Program-made: the position numbers and the translations under genes
Notes under the pieces: model-generated
Seen by the model: the letters and a program-made list of their open reading frames with translations, nothing else
Database searches by the model: none
What the model was told of the DNA's origin: nothing
Source: Tiliqua scincoides
Lineage: Eukaryota > Chordata > Lepidosauria > Squamata > Scincidae
DNA: 64,000 bases
Assembly (NCBI RefSeq): GCF_035046505.1
Contig: NC_089821.1
Coordinates: forward strand, 10,802,848 to 10,866,847
Direction of reading: 5' to 3'
Shown: piece by piece, positions 51,901 to 62,832 of the stretch
How positions within the stretch are numbered: the first letter of the stretch is position 1
Layout of the letters: the number at the start of each line of letters is the position of its first letter

Positions 51901-54900
51901 TTGGTGCAGCCAAGGAATTTCAGTAAAATTAAGCAAGGAATCTTTACTACCAACACAACAACAAGTCCTGCAGACTGGACAGATAAATCCATGAAGGGTG
52001 TGAAAATAAAGAAAAGGGCATGAAGATCTTAATTCAATTTCAAGATGCAAGAACAAAAATGAGGGTGTGGTAGGGAAGGATCCTTTACTGATCAAATTCA
52101 TATAAACAAAGTATTGATTAATATACAGGTGAGCCCCCAGTATCTGCAGGGGATCTGTTCCAGGACCCACCAAAGGATGCCAAGACCTGCGGATGCTGGA
52201 ATCCCTGGGGGTGGGGCCAAAGTGGTGCTGCAATAATTTACCTGGAATGTGCACCCAGCCCTCCAGAGATCATCCCAGCTTCCCTGTCTCCTGATGCAGC
52301 TGTGCCAACAGGGCATGCACTGCATCCTGCAGTGGGGGGGGGAATATAGTCATGGAGGCTTCCTCAAGGTAAGGGAACCTTTGTACCCTTACCTTGGAAC
52401 TGCATTGTGGCTGCACTGGTGCTAGAAAGCTGGATAGGGATGGGCCCTCAGGGCCCAATCCTATGGGCCTCTAGCGCCAGCGCTGAGCTCCAGCTGACAC
52501 CCAGAGAGGAAGGTGCGCTTGTCAGTGCTGGACCAGCACTGGACGGATGCCATCCGAAGCAAGAGAAGAACTCCGGGTAGTGGTAAGGACTTTCAGGGGC
52601 TGGAGGGGTTCAGACCAGCAGAGCCCTATCCTCCAAAGCCCAACACGGAGGCTCTCATATCTGCGCTAGCAAAAAAGCCCGTGCAGACTTGAGAAGCCCC
52701 ATTGTGAGGCTTGGGGCTTTCGTCAGGGGAAGAAGACGTCCGGGGGCCCTGGAGGTGCTGCTGGATACAGCAGAAGCCGTTTTGGCACCGCTGCACGTGG
52801 CGACACCGCCGAGTGTAGGATTGGGCTGTCAGGCTCTTAGCAAGGATGTTGCACCAGCTCTCGTCAAATTATAATCAATAGCTTTCTCTGTGTGCCCAAG
52901 CTGAATGTTAGCATTCGTGTTCACGTCTGTCCCTCATGTTATAATTTGGTTCTGAGAATTAGTTTGCGTCGGTTCCAGAAAGAAAAAAAAAAAGCAAGAG
53001 ATACACAACAGGAAGATGATGGCCTTTCATTGTTGCAAATGGCAGCTGCTGCTCTAGTGCAGTTATCCTGTCTGCTTGACCACATCTTATGATTCCACCA
53101 ATGCTGTTCTTGATTTGGGTGAAATTAACATTTCTGAACTGATGTGTCAACAATGAGAAAGCCACCATCTAAAGCCATTTCTCTCTGCATCTTGCTATTA
53201 TTGGGATTTTAAAAAAATACCATGCTAAATAAGCAAACACTACTTAGTCAGTCTCTCGGTTGGAAATGGTGACATAGGACAGGAGCAGAGATGAAACTGG
53301 GTCTTAAGTAGAGATAATGTTAGGAAGCTTTCTTACCATGCATGTGCTCTTTAAGTCCCATGGGACAGAGGCTAGAGGCCAGGGCTGATGCAGGGCTGTT
53401 ATCTACAGCTGTGGCTTTGAATCGTCTCTTGCATTCAAACACTACGAGATCCTTGCATTGCTTGTGACAGTTCATCCCACAATCTGCACACAGATAAAAA
53501 CAAGGGAAACTCTTGTTGCAGTGGCAGAAACTAAAGAGGCATGTTTTCATACCAAGAACTCCACCCCCAGAACCAGAAGTCTTATGTCTGCATTTTACAT
53601 TCGCCTTACGAAATGCTACAAAACTACTGCACTGAAATTAGCGGAGATTGCATTTCTTTACAGTGGCTTGTAGGACTTGTGTGACTTGCATATTTTAAGA
53701 TGCATTTAGAATGTAACGTGCTGGTCCAACTTAACCAAAAACCAGCTAATAAATAAACTTCTAAATTTAATAACTGAAAGTGTGGGGGGAGCAAATAAAT
53801 CCCATATCTTTTGCCCCAAGTGCTGCCTCTCATTGTTTTAGGGAGGGGAGAGAGGAGTGATTTATAAAATCGGAGGAAGAGGGAGGAAAAAGGGACAGGA
53901 TCAGAGGGTTTGAAATCTCTAGGTCAGTGGTTCTCACACAATTAGCACCGGGACCCACTTTTTAGAATGAGAATCTGCCAGGACCCACCAGAAGGGATGT
54001 CGTGACTGGAAGTGACGTCATCAAGCAGGAAAATTTTTAACAATCCTAGGCTGCAATCCTACCCACACTTACCCAGGAGTAAGTTCCATTGATTATCATT
54101 GTTAAAAGAATATAAACAGTAGCTTGTTAAGAGTACAGATCTGTAACATTTCCCAAAATGGAGTCACATACCATGGTACCATCAAGTCTAATATATTAAT
54201 AATAAAATATTGAAATGAATGGGGACCCACTTGAAATTGGCTTGTGACCCACCCAGTGGGTCCCGACCCACAGTTTGAGAAACTCTGCTTTAGGTCATTC
54301 ATGATAGACCCTTTCAACTTCTTACAAATGTGGGCCTTCTGCCAGCAGATGGCTCTTGGGTCTGCTGTTAAAGAAAAGGAAAGTTTCAAACCAAAATTAG
54401 TAGTTGGCAACCTTCAGTCTCGAAAGACTCTGGTATCGTGCTCTGAATGGTGGTTCTGGCACAGCGTCTAGTGTGGCTGAAAAGGCCGATTCAGGAGTGA
54501 CAATCCCTTCCACACTGGGAGCAAGTTTAGTGCATCACTGGTCTATCTCCCTGGCTATGGGCCAATTAGGGCTGTGAATATGGTACCCTTGCAGAGAAGA
54601 ACCACTATTGGTCTTAGCAAGTCTTCTTTAAACATTATCTATCAACTAAATAAGAATGTTGCTTACCCTTGCAGCGATATCCTTGCTTAATAACTCCCCA
54701 AAGCTGAAATGTGAGCAAAAGAAAGATATCTTTATAATGCTACACTAAATTTCAGGCAGGCAATTCACACCATTCCTCAAACCTGGTCTTGTCTTCCACA
54801 AAATCACATGAATAGAACAGAATGATCACCCACCCATATGTTCGGAAGCCTGTGGCTGTTCCTTTACCTCCTGTGAAAAAGGCATTTAGCTTATTTAACG

Positions 54901-57900
54901 GAAGAATAAATTTACAAACAGGAAAGCTAATGAAAGCAAAAGTTTACCACCGCCCATGAGAAGATCTAGCAGCCCAATCCTAGGCATGTCTACTTGGAAG
55001 TAAGTCACATTATAGTCAATGAGATTTACTCCTTGGCAAGTGTGCATAGGATTACAGCCTAGGGGCCCAATCCTATCCAATTTTCCAGTGCCGGTGCAAC
55101 TGTGCTAATGGGGCATGCACTGCATCTTGTAGTGGGGCAGCAGTCACAGAGACCTCCTTAAGGTAAGGGAATATTTGTTCCCTTACCATGGGGCTGCATT
55201 GTAGTTGCACTGGGGCTGGAAAATTGGATAGGATTGGGCCCTAAGTCATTACCATCATAGTCTCCATGAAATGAGTGGGGTGTGTGTGTGTGTTTGGGCA
55301 TCCACAGATCCACGCATGCTCACATACACAAACACACCCCACCACATACTTTAGGCTGGGTGATCAGAGAGACTACTTAGCCAAACGATCTCAAGAAGTT
55401 GACTGGTAACATGTCCCAGCTAAGAGCACTTCAGCACCTTGGCCAGGTTGATGCAGGTACACTGGCAACCAAAATGTTTCAGGCATGATTCAAGGTGCTG
55501 GTTATTACCTTCAGAGCCCTACATAGCCTAGGACCACTGGCTTCCCACATGCGGATCTGCCTGCCCTACGAGGTCTTTTAGGGAGACATTCTTGAAATCC
55601 CACTACCTTTCGAGCTGTAGCTGGTGGCTCCCTATGTGAGGGCATTCGCTGTAGTGGCCCCTACCCTATGAAAAAGAGGAGGAGGGAGGGAAGAGAGATC
55701 AGGGAAGACCTTGTGTCTCCCACAGCAACCCTCAGCATGTCTCTGTGAAGTCCAAATGAGACTGCCACATTTGTTCTAAAAAATATTGGCATGTGAGGCT
55801 ACCTCATACAGAGACACAGGGAACCCAATCTGGAATTGGATGCACGCCCAGGCATGTAACCCACCTACCATTTGGCTGTGCTCCATCACTCTTTTGGCAG
55901 CTCACAAACAGATCATTAAAGGCAAGTAGCACTGACATTATGATAAAACATGTTCTTATGGGAACAGTCTTGCTATGCACATTATATGGTACAATTTACT
56001 TTTAAAAATGTCCCCTCCAAACACCCAAGCTTACAAATCCAGCACAGTTGTCACAGAACGTAGGTTTCAGGTAAGTGGTCTCCTGGAAGTTGTGGGCGAA
56101 GCCAAGGCCCAATTTAGAATAGATCGAGCTGGCCCTCATAAAGTAAGCTGTTATTTCATCCTTGCTAATCAGACCTTCCCTACAAATAAATAACAAAGGA
56201 GTCAACTGGGGTTTAATATTTGCAGAAGAGCAAAGAGTTAACAGCATCTCCCCCTCTGCTTGCTCTCCCCACCCACACAACCACCAACTAAGGTAAGTGT
56301 ACTAATTCACTTTCACAGCAAGGAGTATCTACAAATATATCACACACACACGCACACTCCTTTCAAGCAGGTTGCAATTTCTGCAGGAGTTCATTTAAAA
56401 TTCAACAAACACAGCTTAGGGAGCAGGTTTCACAACTGATTCTGAACACGCTGCACAATTATCAAAACAAAAGAAGATTCCAGGGAATAATTCCTAACAC
56501 TGTGCCTTCAAATTGCTCTTTACAAATTCTAACACCATTCTGGACAATGAACAGGCTTGGAGGAAGAAAACCGAACAACAGGGTTACCCTAAACACGAAA
56601 GAGTTCATGTTCTCTAGTTCTACTGTTAACCCCTTTGAAGGCAAGCGAGATAAACAAGATGCTTACTTGGAATTGTTACATGTAGTGATGTACATCTAAG
56701 CTTAAGGCTGCCCAACTGAGAGGAAACTCAAAAATGTGGTCCAGAGAGACCATTTCCCTCCCTGAAAGCAATGCAAGATAGGATCAGTTTCCTCTTAAGG
56801 AGCCCAATCCTAAAGGCAGCTCCACCTCCAGGTGCAGCAGCACCAAAGCGGCTACTGCTGCTTCCTGCAGCCCCATGGTAGCCTTGCGGGAAGGGGACTT
56901 TTGTCCCCTTTCCCAGGGAAAGCCCCAAGCCTAGCAATGGGGCTTCTCTAGTCTGCACCAGCTATTTTGCTGGCGCAGACTTGAGGGACTCCATGTTGGG
57001 CTTTCTAGCCCGTCACAGAGTTCGAGATCCAACTGAGCAGCGCTCCACCAGTTCCACCCCCCTCTCCTGCCCAATTCTTCACCCCACACCGTCCTCCACT
57101 TGCTCTCCCCCACCCAGAACGCTTCCCCTTGCCCCCAAGGCCCTCGCTGCCACCTGGACCTCTTGCCTAGCTCCAGGCGGCATCCAGTTGGCGCTAGGCT
57201 CAGCACAGGGTATCCCAGGTGTGCCTTACAGGACGTTTGCAAAAAAAACAGTACCAGCTGTGCGTCTGTACTGCCGAGATCACAATCTCTAGGTTTCCAA
57301 AGTGCCCATGGCACACGCACTCAGAATATAAAAATGTAACTAGGTGCATTAAAAAGAAAAATTGAGAAAAGCTCAGACCTCTCCATGTTGACTCATGCCC
57401 TAGTGACATCTGGATTAACTACTGTAATATGCTCTACAGGGGGCTGCCTCAGAAGATGGTCCGGAAACTGCAACTAGTGCACAATGCAGCTGCCCATGTG
57501 TTGCTGGGGCCCATCAGTTCAGCTCAGTCAGACCAAACTACACTGGCTGCTGGTTCATTTCTCGGCTGAATTTAAAGTGCTAGTTTTGACTTTTAAAGAA
57601 CCACAACATGAAGCCTGTTCCATTTTTGAGCGCCATGCTCTGAACTGAAGAACAAAAGGTACTAACAAGTGCGCCGGCAGCATGTCCATCTCTTCAGCAC
57701 TCCTGATTGTTTCCTACTCCAAGGTCAGTGTCAACCAGAGTGCCCAGTGTCAACCAGGGTTCCTTAGAGCCCTCCCATTCCAAAACTTCTAGAAAGAAGC
57801 CTGCTGTTGGAAGCAGGACTGGAGTCCCAACAAGGCATGGAGATCCCAACCACAGCACCTTAAGTAGTATTGTCACTTCTGGTAACAGCCAGCTGTCTGA

Positions 57901-60900
57901 TGGTTCTCACCTGCAACTTCATGGCTACCATCTTGGTGCCGAAGCTGGGAATCAATAATCGCAACTGAATGGTACTGTATTTTCTCCATTTCACAGGAGA
58001 CCAACTGCTTTTAGTGTTCTGGAGGTGATTACAGTTCTGCTCTTCCCACCACGCCCACGGTCGAAGTTGGTATTTCTCAAGATATTCATTCCTACATATT
58101 ACAGTACAGACTCTCTGCACGTTATAGAGGGACTTGTCTGGCACCTTAATATTCATGGAGAAAGACCTGCAAATCATCTTGCAGCAGCTCACTTAAGAAC
58201 AGTTCCTTCAGTTCCATTTAAGAACAGGATAATGTCAGTACTGGAAAATGTCCACTGCCGTAGCAGCTAATGGTCTAGAAAGGAAGTGAAGGAAGTGAGT
58301 GAAGTGAAGGAAGTAGTGAACTTCCTTCAAAAGCGGCAGCATCCCAACCAGTGGTCACAATCTCAAAGAGCTATGTGCTGCTGTCTTGGTACCAGACTTG
58401 GAACCAACTACCACAACTCAGTACAGTACTGCATTTCCTCCACTTGACAGAGGAGCGACTGCTTTTGGAGTCCTGGAGGGAATGCACTTTCATTCTTCTT
58501 ATCAGGCACATCTGAAGTGACAGCCACGACCTTTGATCATGAGAAAGAAGGGTCATACATGAGATTTATCACCAGACACTTCAGAAAACTGGCTCACTGT
58601 GCCAATTCTGGTGCTATTCTGGTGCTCTCCTGGTACAGTGGTTGCTACGCCCGAGCAAGCCATCGTAAAAACACCATAAAGCATTAAACAATGACTTGTA
58701 AGTGAGCAGCCTGCACTAGTCCACCAGCACCAGATCCGAACCCCTGGCCACTGACTATGGTGGGTTTCATGCCAGCTGGTGCATGAAACCCACTGGAGAC
58801 TAGGAGAGAGAGGGTGTTTCAGAGGTAGGGGGGGCATTCTTGGGCAGGGAGATATCAGACTGGGGCAGAGGCCTCCTCCATCATATTCTATCCTCCCTCC
58901 TAGGTCAGGCAGCCTTATATAGTGCCATGAGGACTTCTGCCAGCTATATCGCTATATAGCTGACAGAAGTCCAAGTAGTCCCACAGGGCAGGCTGGGGCA
59001 TTACTCAGGGTAAGGGGAAAAATATCCCCTTATCTCCAGAAGACCTCCAGCTACCTCCTAACTACACTGGATACAGTGCAGGCCATGTGGCCTGGCAGTG
59101 CCAGAGCAGGTTAGGACTGGGCTGCCCACCAACTAGTCAGCACTTACACTACTTTGGAATCAGAATATTCCTGCTTAGGCAATAAGTATGGGTAATGCAC
59201 AACTGCTACGTCTGACATCTGCACTGGTGTTCCTTTGTCAGAATACTGCTCTCTGGACAGCTTCACTCTCTCATGCCTCCTGGGTTCAAAGTGAGTGACC
59301 TGAGCAGTGAGATGAGTGGTCAGGATGACCACTCACACTCCTTCCTTTTCTGCTTCTTTGAGTGTACAAATAAGCACTGAATCACGTGCACTGTTTATTC
59401 CTACATGGTCTTCAGGACAACTTACAGCCAATGGATGAGACAGAAGAAGACTTGCCCATCTGCAAATAACTCAAGTTATATTTTTGTTGTCCATTCCCTG
59501 ATAATTTTGAGAGATATTTTGGCATCTCTGCAATTAGAAAAAAAATATGCAAAAGTTAATGCAAAAACAACATTGGGATGTACACCTACCTGTCCTTGTC
59601 CATTATGCAAAATGAGAAAGGAAAGCTTGCTGCTATCTTCTCAAATTCTTCCTGAGAAATGTATCCATCCTGATCATGGTCATAATTTTTGAAAACTGAC
59701 TGGATAAAGCAACAGGAATATTCAAAACTGAAACAATATGTACTTCTCATGTTATAGTTTAAATCAGTTATTAAACTCTGTGTTTTATAATACATATTTT
59801 AAAAATTAATTCCAGAACAGAATTGTAAGAAAAAAACCTTGTGGACATGTTGACTAACAGACAATTTCTATAGCTCTTATATAGGCAGTATTCCACAGGC
59901 CAGATACTTGAATGACATACAGGTATTCTAGTACTGCTAATGGAGAACAGGACCTCAGCAAGTTGTACTAATGAAGGTTCATGCCAGTGACTTTCAATCT
60001 TTTTCATCTCTTGGCACACTGAGAAGGCGCTAAAATATGTCAGAATGCCAGATGCAAGGGAGGGCACCAGGATGAGGTCTCTTGTTATCTGGTGTGCTCC
60101 CTGGGGCATTTGGTGGGCCGCTGTGAGATACAGGAAGCTGGACTAGATGGGCCTATGGCCTGATCCAGTGGGGCTGTTCTTAAACTACAATTCCCAGGAG
60201 GCCTTGCAGGTCTCTTGTGATTTGGTGTGCTCCCTGGGGCATTTGGTGGGCCGCTGTGAGATACAGGAAGTTGGACTAGATGGGCCTATGGCCTGATCCA
60301 GTGGGGCTGTTCTTATGTTCTTATTGTCAAGGCGCTCCATCAGTTTGTTGACAATTGACAACATACACCGCATTGCTGGCCTGGGGCTCATATCCCCCAG
60401 TTGTACTACTACTACTAATGACCCTCCCACAAACTCCCAAGGCACATCTGCAGACTATTTATGGTGCGCCAATGTGCCAAGGCAGAGTGGTTGAAAACAG
60501 CTGGTTTCTGCACTTGGCCTTCTGCAGAACTAAGTACATAATATTACATCTTTGTCAACTGCACATCTAACTCTAAAGTTTAAATTCCTCATGTCATGTA
60601 CATTGCGTAACATGGCAAAGAGTGTAACACCACATTGTTAAGGCACCTATCTGATTTTCTTTTTCAGTCCTTCTTTACTGTCATAATATATCATATATCC
60701 ACTTACATCCCTTCCCTTCCCACGCCCCTATCACTCTTCTCGTGGCCAGTGAATTTCAAGGTATTTATGACACTGAAGACATTTATCCTGCACATGCCCG
60801 ATCTCATCTGATCTCAGAAGCTAAGCAGGGTCAGGCCTGGTTAGTACTTGGATGGGAGACCGCCTGGGAATACCAGCTATTGTAGGCTTATACCACAGTC

Positions 60901-62158
60901 TTTCGAGACTGAAGGTTGCCAACCAACCAAACTTGACCTCTTCAGGACAGCAGCAAGTTTCTTGTATGTCGGGGTCACACGTTATGATCTCTGCAGAGAT
61001 CAGCATCCCTATAGCGAGTTTTCTATCTCCAGTTGAACGGCAGCAATCACAATATGAATTACAATTTTCCTTGCTGCATTTCACGGGGGGGGGGGCTGCT
61101 GAAAGGACAGATTGCGTGGTGGTCCCAATTCATGGTGGAAATGATACCACTAAGAGGGATAGGACACATGCAAGAGCGCTATAGACTCCCATAATGAATG
61201 AAAAACCATATATTCGATAATGTGACATACTTACATCTACCATTCTCTGAACATGCTTGCTAATGATCTTTGGATCAGGTTTTGGGGCTATGCCAGAAGC
61301 CCAGTCGGCTACTACGGGTGGTTTAGAAGGTGTCAAAGGCTAAAATAAGGATCATATAGATATATTTTTAATGCATTTTGTATTATTGAAGATAGGTTAC
61401 CAACGCACTTTCTGCCAGCAGTCATCTTTACAAGCCTTGAAACGTTCATAGGAGTTTTTCAGCACTTATATAGGAAACAGATAATTGTCCTATGCACATT
61501 TTCCTAAGAACAGGGGGTCTTCTGAACAATGGGTCATTTCTCAAACCCTTTTTTAGGACTTAAAAAGCTCATAATCAGCATCTTGCGTTGAGCTTGTAAA
61601 CAAACTGATACAATTCACAAAGAATCAGGATGATGTGATCACAGTGAGCGGCCCCAGTTCACAACCAGACTCCGACATTACAGTTGTCCAACTGGGAGGT
61701 GACTGCAGCAAGGATAACTGGATCATTTCTGAGAAAGGTTGTAAATGGTGAATCAGCCAAAACTGATAAATGCCCACATGGACTTCTTCCACATGGACTT
61801 GCATCTTCAGACTGCAAACCTGCTTTTTAAGGGAGAGTGCAGCCCCCCTAAGCATGCAATTAAAGTCACAGACATATCATTTTCATAAGCATGGAAGATG
61901 TTAAACTGTACTTGGCGAGCACTGCACTTTTTCTATATTTGTAATATTTAAAAATGTTACACATAAAAGTTTTATCATTTAGATATGACTTAGCAGTATT
62001 GCAATAAAATATATATCATTGTATCCAGGCTTAATGCACAGAAGTTATAAAATAAAATCTTTTCTTAGGATTCTTACTGCAGCTCGGTGACTTCTTGGCT
62101 CTCGTGCATATGAAAGTTCATAAATTTCATCTTCTGTATAATAAAGATCAAGGGACAA
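48830..62158 (-). CDS. RASGRP1: RASGRP1, Ras guanyl-releasing protein (3' eight exons)
   Basis: The joined exons encode 375 C-terminal residues; the rest (REM and most of CDC25) lies beyond 64000. RASGRP1 loads GTP on Ras after antigen-receptor signalling, being recruited by diacylglycerol and tuned by Ca2+. In window numbering, residues 1-27 end the CDC25 domain ([15 protein letters not shown]). Residues 69-80 are a canonical EF loop ([12 protein letters not shown]); 96-107 form a second EF-like loop ([12 protein letters not shown]). Residues 128-177 are a complete C1 domain (H-x12-C-x2-C-x13-C-x2-C-x4-H-x2-C-x7-C). About 325-370 form the C-terminal coiled coil. All eight exons have GT-AG boundaries and compatible phases, with no break. 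The gene is convergent with FAM98B. Confidence 0.96.
48962..49615. other. RASGRP1 last intron, unassigned part
   Basis: No exon or repeat recognised. Confidence 0.4.
49616..50599. mobile_element. hAT MITE family B copy split by a Tc1/mariner MITE
   Basis: cagtgtttctcaaactgtgg at the left and tttgagaaccactg at the right are the family B termini, inverted relative to 4079-4440. The interior from about 50168 to 50230 continues the family sequence (gacatgatgctaccatgg). The 449-bp interruption is at 49717-50165. Confidence 0.75.
49717..50165. mobile_element. Tc1/mariner-type MITE with TA duplication
   Basis: Starts CAGGTTGAGTCTCATTATTC and ends, inverted, CAGGTCCAACCTTGTTAT, flanked by TA on both sides (49715-49716, 50166-50167). 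The uninterrupted family-B copy at 4079 gives the empty site. The start resembles Kanga/Tigger-group elements. Confidence 0.7.
50992..51362 (-). CDS. RASGRP1: RASGRP1 exon: C-terminal linker
   Basis: 371 bases. Conserved islands [56 protein letters not shown] and SYQELEQ are separated by variable Pro/Ser-rich sequence. Acceptor tctacag, donor gtgtgt (less common). Confidence 0.95.
51363..52126. other. RASGRP1 intron, unassigned part
   Basis: No exon or clear repeat. The 150-codon minus-strand frame at 51802-52254 has no recognisable domain and runs into a MITE. Confidence 0.4.
52127..52270 (+). mobile_element. Tigger-like MITE fragment
   Basis: tacaggtgagcccccagtat, then gcaggggatctgttccagga and acctgcggatgctggaatcc. 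This is the classical Tigger/MER2-like start in style. Confidence 0.6.
52275..52450. mobile_element. MITE type A
   Basis: gatgcagctgtgccaacagg body, aagggaacctttgtaccctt inner palindrome, and gctagaaagctggataggga right end. The left terminus is lost at the junction with the Tigger-like fragment. Confidence 0.55.
52455..52835. mobile_element. GC-rich MITE type B
   Basis: ggcccaatcctatgggcctc at the left and gtaggattgggctg at the right are inverted ends. Internal blocks (gcgctagcaaaaaagcccgtgc, gaagccccattg) recur at 56805-57060 in the other orientation. Confidence 0.6.
52836..53336. other. RASGRP1 intron, unassigned part
   Basis: No recognised feature. Confidence 0.4.
53337..53483 (-). CDS. 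RASGRP1: RASGRP1 exon: end of C1 domain
   Basis: [20 protein letters not shown], then a diverged linker ([25 protein letters not shown]). Supplies the last Cys/His ligands. Acceptor gtgtgcag, donor gtaaga. Confidence 0.96.
53925..54287. mobile_element. hAT-type MITE family B
   Basis: cagtggttctcacacaatta start and cagtttgagaaactctg end. Flanks ctctaggt (53917-53924) and ctttaggt (54288-54295) match at 7 of 8. Closely similar to 4079-4440. Confidence 0.85.
54401..54563 (-). mobile_element. RTE-type LINE 3' tail
   Basis: 163-bp copy of the RTE 3' end; a short aattag duplication (54395-54400, 54564-54569) is plausible. The micro-exon at 54667 lies only about 100 bp away. Confidence 0.75.
54667..54703 (-). 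CDS. RASGRP1: RASGRP1 37-nt micro-exon in the C1 domain
   Basis: Only 37 bases: [12 protein letters not shown] plus one base of the next codon. Acceptor catttcag, donor gtaagc. Too short for frame-based detection, but it is needed to complete the C1 cysteine spacing. Confidence 0.95.
54972..55058. repeat. Short ~90-bp palindromic element
   Basis: gcccaatcctaggcatgtct at one end, ggcaagtgtgcataggatta at the other, and a palindromic centre (cattatagtcaatgagat). Abuts the MITE at 55064. Confidence 0.6.
55064..55244. mobile_element. MITE type A, best-preserved copy
   Basis: gggcccaatcctatccaatt and ggaaaattggataggattgg are near-perfect inverted ends, and the inner aagggaatatttgttccctt palindrome is intact. 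About 185 bp. Flanking bases do not settle the duplication length, so the superfamily is open. Confidence 0.75.
55450..55660 (+). mobile_element. L2-like LINE fragment
   Basis: The stretch gattcaaggtgctggttatt and cttcagagccctacatagcc translates as a FKVLVIT...ALHSLGP-like block typical of L2-group reverse-transcriptase C-termini. Decayed. Confidence 0.5.
56035..56179 (-). CDS. RASGRP1: RASGRP1 exon: second EF hand and start of C1
   Basis: [19 protein letters not shown], then [19 protein letters not shown] and AGF. Contains the first His and first two Cys of the C1 zinc sites. Confidence 0.96.
56180..56804. other. RASGRP1 intron, unassigned part
   Basis: Contains a short CA run (about 56340-56356) and otherwise unassigned sequence. 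Confidence 0.4.
56805..57060. mobile_element. GC-rich MITE type B, partial
   Basis: Left end gcccaatcctaaaggcagct, internal ggggacttttgtccccttt palindrome, and gccccaagcctagcaatggg. Similar to 52455-52835 inverted. Confidence 0.5.
57375..57620 (+). mobile_element. L2-like LINE fragment
   Basis: Translated blocks [12 protein letters not shown]-like, then [16 protein letters not shown] and a [17 protein letters not shown]-like end are the hallmark C-terminal region of L2 LINEs. Frames are broken. Confidence 0.65.
57890..58490. repeat. Two related ~130-bp blocks in direct order
   Basis: About 57900-58040 and 58380-58490 share an ordered set of blocks: tcttggtacc, caact, gtactgtattttctccatt, aggagc/accaactgcttt and tcctggagg. 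They are diverged by perhaps a quarter. Probably a local duplication or two copies of an unknown element. Confidence 0.5.
58731..59130. repeat. GC-rich MITE-like block
   Basis: Contains a perfect-looking inner palindrome at about 58931-58971 (gacttctgccagctatat and its inverse) and blocks shared with 617-860. It ends ggttaggactgggctgccc, similar to other members of the CAATCCTA group. Confidence 0.45.
59590..59699 (-). CDS. RASGRP1: RASGRP1 exon: first EF hand
   Basis: [19 protein letters not shown], then [17 protein letters not shown]. The loop has Asp at positions 1, 3 and 5, Gly at 6, Ile at 8 and Glu at 12, so it should bind Ca2+. Confidence 0.96.
59985..60503. mobile_element. hAT MITE family A copy split by a CR1 tail
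   Basis: Left piece 59985-60036 starts cagtgactttcaatc; right piece 60325-60503 ends ggttgaaaacagctg. Flanks gttcatgc (59977-59984) and gtttctgc (60504-60511) match at 6 of 8. Confidence 0.75.
60037..60324 (+). mobile_element. CR1 3' end, two tandem units
   Basis: Starts atgtcagaatgccagatgca in the 3' UTR and contains two terminal units, joined at aaactacaattcccaggagg (motif at 60184-60197). Ends cttatgttctta. No coding sequence was carried in. Confidence 0.88.
60785..60923 (+). mobile_element. 5S-rRNA-derived SINE, copy 4
   Basis: atcctgcacatgcccgatct, gaagctaagcagggtcaggc, ggttagtacttggatgggag and accgcctgggaatacc are all close to 5S rRNA. Tail taccacagtctttcgagact, ending in an (AACC)n run at 60920-60928. 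Confidence 0.88.
61235..61339 (-). CDS. RASGRP1: RASGRP1 exon: CDC25-EF linker
   Basis: 35 codons ([20 protein letters not shown], then [11 protein letters not shown]). In the human protein this linker occupies the Ras-binding face in the inactive dimer. Donor gtaagt. Confidence 0.95.
61340..62077. other. RASGRP1 intron
   Basis: No exon or recognised repeat between the two coding exons. Confidence 0.4.
62078..62158 (-). CDS. RASGRP1: RASGRP1 exon: end of CDC25 domain
   Basis: 27 codons ([27 protein letters not shown]). Phase 0 both sides; acceptor gttttcag, donor gtaaga. The preceding exon is outside the window. Confidence 0.95.
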
Positions 62159-62281
62159 CTGAAAACAAACACAGAAATAATTTACTGCTGCTTGCCCGAT
62201 GCATTTGGGTTTTGTACATCAGTAGCTTGTCTACATGCAATATATCACACAAACCATTAAAAAAATTATAAACAGCAGCTG

Positions 62282-62760
62282 TTGTTGGCATCCTTCAGTT
62301 TCGGAAGACTATCGTATCGTGCTCTGAATGGTGGCTCTGGAACAGAGTGTCCTCTCCACTGCACGAAGCCTAGGTAAAGTAGATATGGAGGATAGACTGT
62401 TTCCCATGCAGCCAATCCCCCCTCTCCACGTCTCTGAAATGGTCCAATGGAAAGGCAGAAGCCAATACGGTTGGTTCCAGCGGCGTCACAGGAGTTGCCA
62501 GAACGTGACTGTGTTCAGCCATGAACTGCCTCAGGGACTCCAGCTCCGTATTTTGCCTCGAGGTTGTCTCCTGAAGCCTTTTCCATAACTGGATGTAGCC
62601 ACAAGGCAGTGGAGGTTTGGGATCAGAGTTTCCCTTCTCTCAGATGAGCTGCCTTCCCAGACTGACGAGTCCCATCTACCCGGTGGCTGTTTAGTCGCCT
62701 CTTACGACAAGTACAGCCAAACTAAAGGCCTATTCTTGTCCCCAGCCCCCAGGGGTGGGG
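62282..62760 (-). mobile_element. Unassigned retroposon with RTE-like tail
   Basis: The minus-strand 3' end (gatagtcttccgaaactgaa then ggatgccaac) is a diverged form of the RTE/5S-SINE tail. It is preceded by gtggagaggacactctgttc and, near 62685-62710, cgtaagaggcgactaaacag. About 480 bp without an intact frame. It does not match the other RTE copies upstream of the last ~60 bp. It may be another RTE subfamily or a SINE. Confidence 0.5.
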
Positions 62761-62832
62761 CATCAGCAGCAGCATCATAATTTTAGGCTTCTGTTTTCCA
62801 AGCAACAAAGAATGAACAAAGTTCCGATTGCC

